Assembly (NCBI GenBank): GCA_033032175.1
Contig: CM065312.1
Location: 558,001 to 622,000 of the forward strand
Origin: Saturnia japonica
Lineage: Eukaryota > Arthropoda > Insecta > Lepidoptera > Saturniidae
Length of the DNA: 64,000 nucleotides
Reading direction: 5' to 3'
The notes beneath the pieces were generated by a model. It saw nothing but the letters and a program-made list of their open reading frames with translations. It was not told where the DNA came from and did not search any database. Below, piece by piece: positions 60,950 to 64,000 of the stretch; position 1 is the stretch's first letter, and the number at the start of each line of letters is the position of its first letter. The translations under genes and the position numbers were made by a program.

Positions 60950-62190
60950 TTAAAGAGAGTTATGGAACAGAAGTACGGAGAAAAACCAAGGTTCACTGAC
61001 ATTGTCATGGTCATAGCTCAAAGGGAATAGAAGTGGGCGGTTCACATAATATGTCGCAGGAATCCCTGACAGATGAGGCAAAGGTGAACAAGAACTGGAA
61101 ACAGAAGCGTGGCCTGGGTAGCTGACGATCTAGTGAGGTAGCAAGAACTTGGATGAGGACTGCCTTAGGTTAGGTACAAGACACAAGGGACTGCAGAGAC
61201 GTGCTATGATCTTGCCTCTCGGCTTATACTCAACTTTGGGTAGAAATAGTCTGAATATAAGTTCATCGGTCTCATGCTTTCTGAAACAGCATTTAATTAA
61301 GTGCGACAAAGAAAGAACTAATGTCTGAAGTAAAAACCAAAACAAATATGTTAGTAATAAAAAAAAAATACTCTAAAGTAGGATATGTCGATTGCCATAA
61401 AAATTAATAATTTCGGTAATCTACAATAACTAAAGACAATTGCTGCTATACTATTAAAAACATTTGATTAATATAAAGTATTTATATCTGAGTTCAATTT
61501 TAGAAGAAACATATTCACGTTCCGCTAATTGTCATCTAGTATAGTACATAAAATTATTTAAATTTATGTATTCTGATTAGCGTATCTTGATGTACGGCAA
61601 TGACCACTCTACCGTATACCGTACAATTTGTCATATAAGGGCCTGGCTGCCGTACGTTCAGCAACGTTGAGCCCACGTCAGCCGCCTTTTAAGGCGTCCA
61701 GTCTATAATTCGGGTCAATAGTAACTAATGAACAGTACGAACACCTAGTCAATACTACGGTTCCATTAAAAACACCAACATATACATTTAAACATATTTT
61801 ATACCCAATTAGCTGTGCTCGTGGCTACGCTCGCTCGCTATAATAACTTTAAATGAAAATATTGTGATTTTTTTAGATCGTAAAACAAAACAAAAATGAT
61901 CATAATCTATCCCGTAGATCTCGCGTGATACGCGCACAACGGCAATCCTTTATCATTTTAATTATATAGGAAATTATTATTATTTATACGTTTATAGATT
62001 ATGGTGGATGCGCGTGCGCACGCGCATAATCGCGCGTCCTTGCCGCACACCGGAAGTTTGCTAATCTCGCAAATTCAGATACGAGTTTTATCGGTATTGT
62101 TTCCAACCAACTGCCATTACATATTTGTTTAAAGCTTTGCTAAATGTGGAAAAGAGACCAAATTCAGCACAAACGACTGTAGTCCTTTTC
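60950..62190. other. Non-coding stretch with Helitron-like tip and Z-prone palindrome
   Basis: No gene recognised. ATTAGCTGTGCTCGTGGCTA at 61808 looks like a decayed Helitron 3' tip (minus strand). A perfect 20-bp palindrome lies at 62008-62027. Confidence 0.35.
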
Positions 62191-62199
62191 ACCAATAAA

Positions 62200-62345
62200 T
62201 GAGCTGAGATCTAACAGGTGGCAAGTTCTATATTGTTCCATTAATTAGCTGTAAATAGCTGTAGAAATTTACGTGATTCAATTCATTAACAAAGCAATTT
62301 GTCACTTTCATACGAGATTACTAACTTGGCAAGTCTAAATTGTCA
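62200..62345 (+). repeat. Dispersed repeat family C, copy 2
   Basis: GAGATCTAACAGGTGGCAAG and the final CTTGGCAAGTCTAAATTG match 51285-51410, with about 20 extra bases in the middle. Confidence 0.5.
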
Positions 62346-63770
62346 AAAAATTACGATCAAAAAATTTGACTTCTTTAATTTGAAATTTACGTAAATAATT
62401 AATTACTACTTCATACAATAAAAAATATTGCGCATGCAGTACATGTAACTGAAGTGAAAATACCTATATAAAAAAAGAGACGTGGATAGCCTGAACTGTG
62501 CATAGATATAGTATAATGGAGCTATGGCTCTCATGTAACGAAATGTGCTTAAAAACGTGACGCATCCTTGAATGTTCAATTCTCGTCCATTTATTGAATC
62601 GCCGCCAAAGTAGTTTGAATTCAAAAATGTATTATAAACAAGCTTTTCCTTTCAGATACCTAGCTGACACGTCTGGGTACGTTCCTCTGGCACTCATAGT
62701 AGGAGAAATGACTAAGTTCGATATTATGTAAACCGAAAAACAATTAAATGTGTATCATTTATACAGAACAACAAAAATTAATTTAGTTCTAGTGATCAGG
62801 GTGATCACTGACGAGTGCTGTCGCCCCCCGCCCCTCTCCCCTCGCCAGGCCAAGTGCACCGTCGTGATGAGACGAGTCACAATGCAGCCAACATAACCAA
62901 CTAAATAATAATGTTTGTTCTATACTGTAATACGTCATACGTGTTACGAATACAAAATCGATTTGAAACGGTCTATATTATTCTACATAAGAGCTGATTT
63001 GCGAGTATTGGTTTTAATAGAACTACATATATCGTAAACATGAATGAAATATGAAAGATTATATCGAGCCGTTTTTATTATCGCATGATGATAAGATGTC
63101 GTAATACGTTTGCACGAAAATCAGAAAATCAATTAAAATCATGTAGTGTCAATCGTTGCAGAATAATTTACCTCAAGCGACAACTGCTAACATTATCGAG
63201 AAATAATAAGTCAAGAGCTCCGTATGTATGCATTTGCCATTAATAGACGAACCAAAGTTTTCCTTAAACGACTCTCATAGTCCTATTTCAAAATGAAAAC
63301 CATGCACTAAAAGTATAATAAATGAATGGCAAGATTATAATGAGAGTCCATACAGTTTATAATCTTTGCTCGTTTCGATCATTAATCGATTTTTTGCTAT
63401 ATGAGAAGCAGTGCGGCCAACATAACGAGAACGTGCAGTGAATACAAATCGATCTAGACCGATTACATTACCTTGTAACTCTTTCGTCGACTTAAATATA
63501 ATCTTGTAGTCTTTATTAAAAACCCCAACCGAATATTAAATTTTCATATTTCCAAGATGACTTTTGAATTGTCGCATAATGTATTATTATACTTTATTTT
63601 GTACTCTTAACCAACGTAATTCTTTCGCAATGTCTATCAAAGATAACTTCAGGACTTAACTCAATCACGATAACCAGAAATTTATATTTATTAGAACAAA
63701 AAAATATCGCAAATTCGGTGGGATTGACCAGAGACAACAGAGTGTGTACTAACATAATTAAACTAACATG
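62346..63770. other. Non-coding stretch
   Basis: No gene recognised. A C-rich patch lies at about 62822-62850. Confidence 0.4.

Positions 63771-63771
<1 letters not shown>

Positions 63772-63820
<49 letters not shown>
63772..63820. repeat. (TA)n microsatellite
   Basis: About 24 uninterrupted TA/AT units. They directly precede the tip of the Helitron at 63824. Confidence 0.95.
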
Positions 63821-63823
<3 letters not shown>

Positions 63824-63824
<1 letters not shown>

Positions 63825-64000
63825 CTAGCTGTTCCCGCGGTTCCGTTCCTATGATCTACAGAATGCCGTCGTCCACACCGCTTCAACTTACGGCGGATAT
63901 TTTAAAGACAAAAATGCTTATTTTAAGTGATCCTTAGAAGATAGACATAGACAGAATGTAGGTCATTTTAAGATCTAAAATTATGTACAACATTAATTTG
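63824..64000 (-). mobile_element. Helitron 3' end, continuing past the window
   Basis: ACTAGCTGTTCCCGCGGTTC is the reverse complement of a CTAGT-ended Helitron 3' tip with a CCGCGG stem. The 5' end lies beyond the window. Confidence 0.65.

Noticed and set aside
1..64000. CRISPR arrays, bacterial operons or rRNA genes
   Set aside because: No regularly spaced repeats or rRNA motifs; the content is eukaryotic and transposon-rich.

Overview
This window looks like non-coding, transposon-rich chromosome from an insect, most likely a moth or butterfly. The reasons are high A+T, no bacterial-type gene packing, several Helitron relics of the type common in Lepidoptera (a 5' end reading TC...ACTAATATTATAAA and a 3' end CTAGT), a mariner (DD34D) relic, Jockey/CR1-type non-LTR retrotransposons, tRNA-like SINE fragments and repeats I recognise as lepidopteran. 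I could not identify any host protein-coding exon with confidence. The window may lie in an intergenic region or a large intron.

The main object is a Polinton/Maverick (adintovirus-like) element at 24249-34611, about 10.4 kb. It has roughly 300-bp terminal inverted repeats that begin AGT and end ACT, flanked by a 6-bp near-duplication (ATTGTG/ACTGTG). All of its genes read on the + strand: a small gene of unknown function, a protein-primed family B DNA polymerase whose N-terminal part appears to be spliced, a badly degraded 2-kb stretch leading into an integrase tail with a chromodomain, a penton-like minor capsid gene, a PX/pVI-like virion protein (the only viral gene still fully open), the double-jelly-roll major capsid protein, and an adenain-like cysteine protease. 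Stop codons and frameshifts break nearly every gene, and no packaging ATPase is visible. This is an inactive endogenous copy that still keeps the virus-like gene order.

Left of it (1-24 kb): Helitron fragments at 3.9-4.1 kb, a head-to-tail Helitron pair at 5.1-5.7 kb, a candidate core promoter near 2.26 kb, the first copy of a four-copy Helitron-like family (10.9-11.2 kb), dispersed repeats, and a 5'-truncated but open non-LTR reverse transcriptase at 19.1-20.97 kb with a second 3' fragment of the same family inverted 0.8 kb downstream.

Right of it (34.6-64 kb): a complete short Helitron (36741-37571), another at 41981-42673, one entering the window end next to a (TA)n tract, three more copies of the Helitron-like family, a mariner pseudogene (about 47.5-48.65 kb), a decayed Jockey-type RT (about 56.0-57.2 kb), and a long inverted repeat at 58.63-58.89 kb that could transcribe into a hairpin. 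The rest is A+T-rich sequence in which I see no genes.
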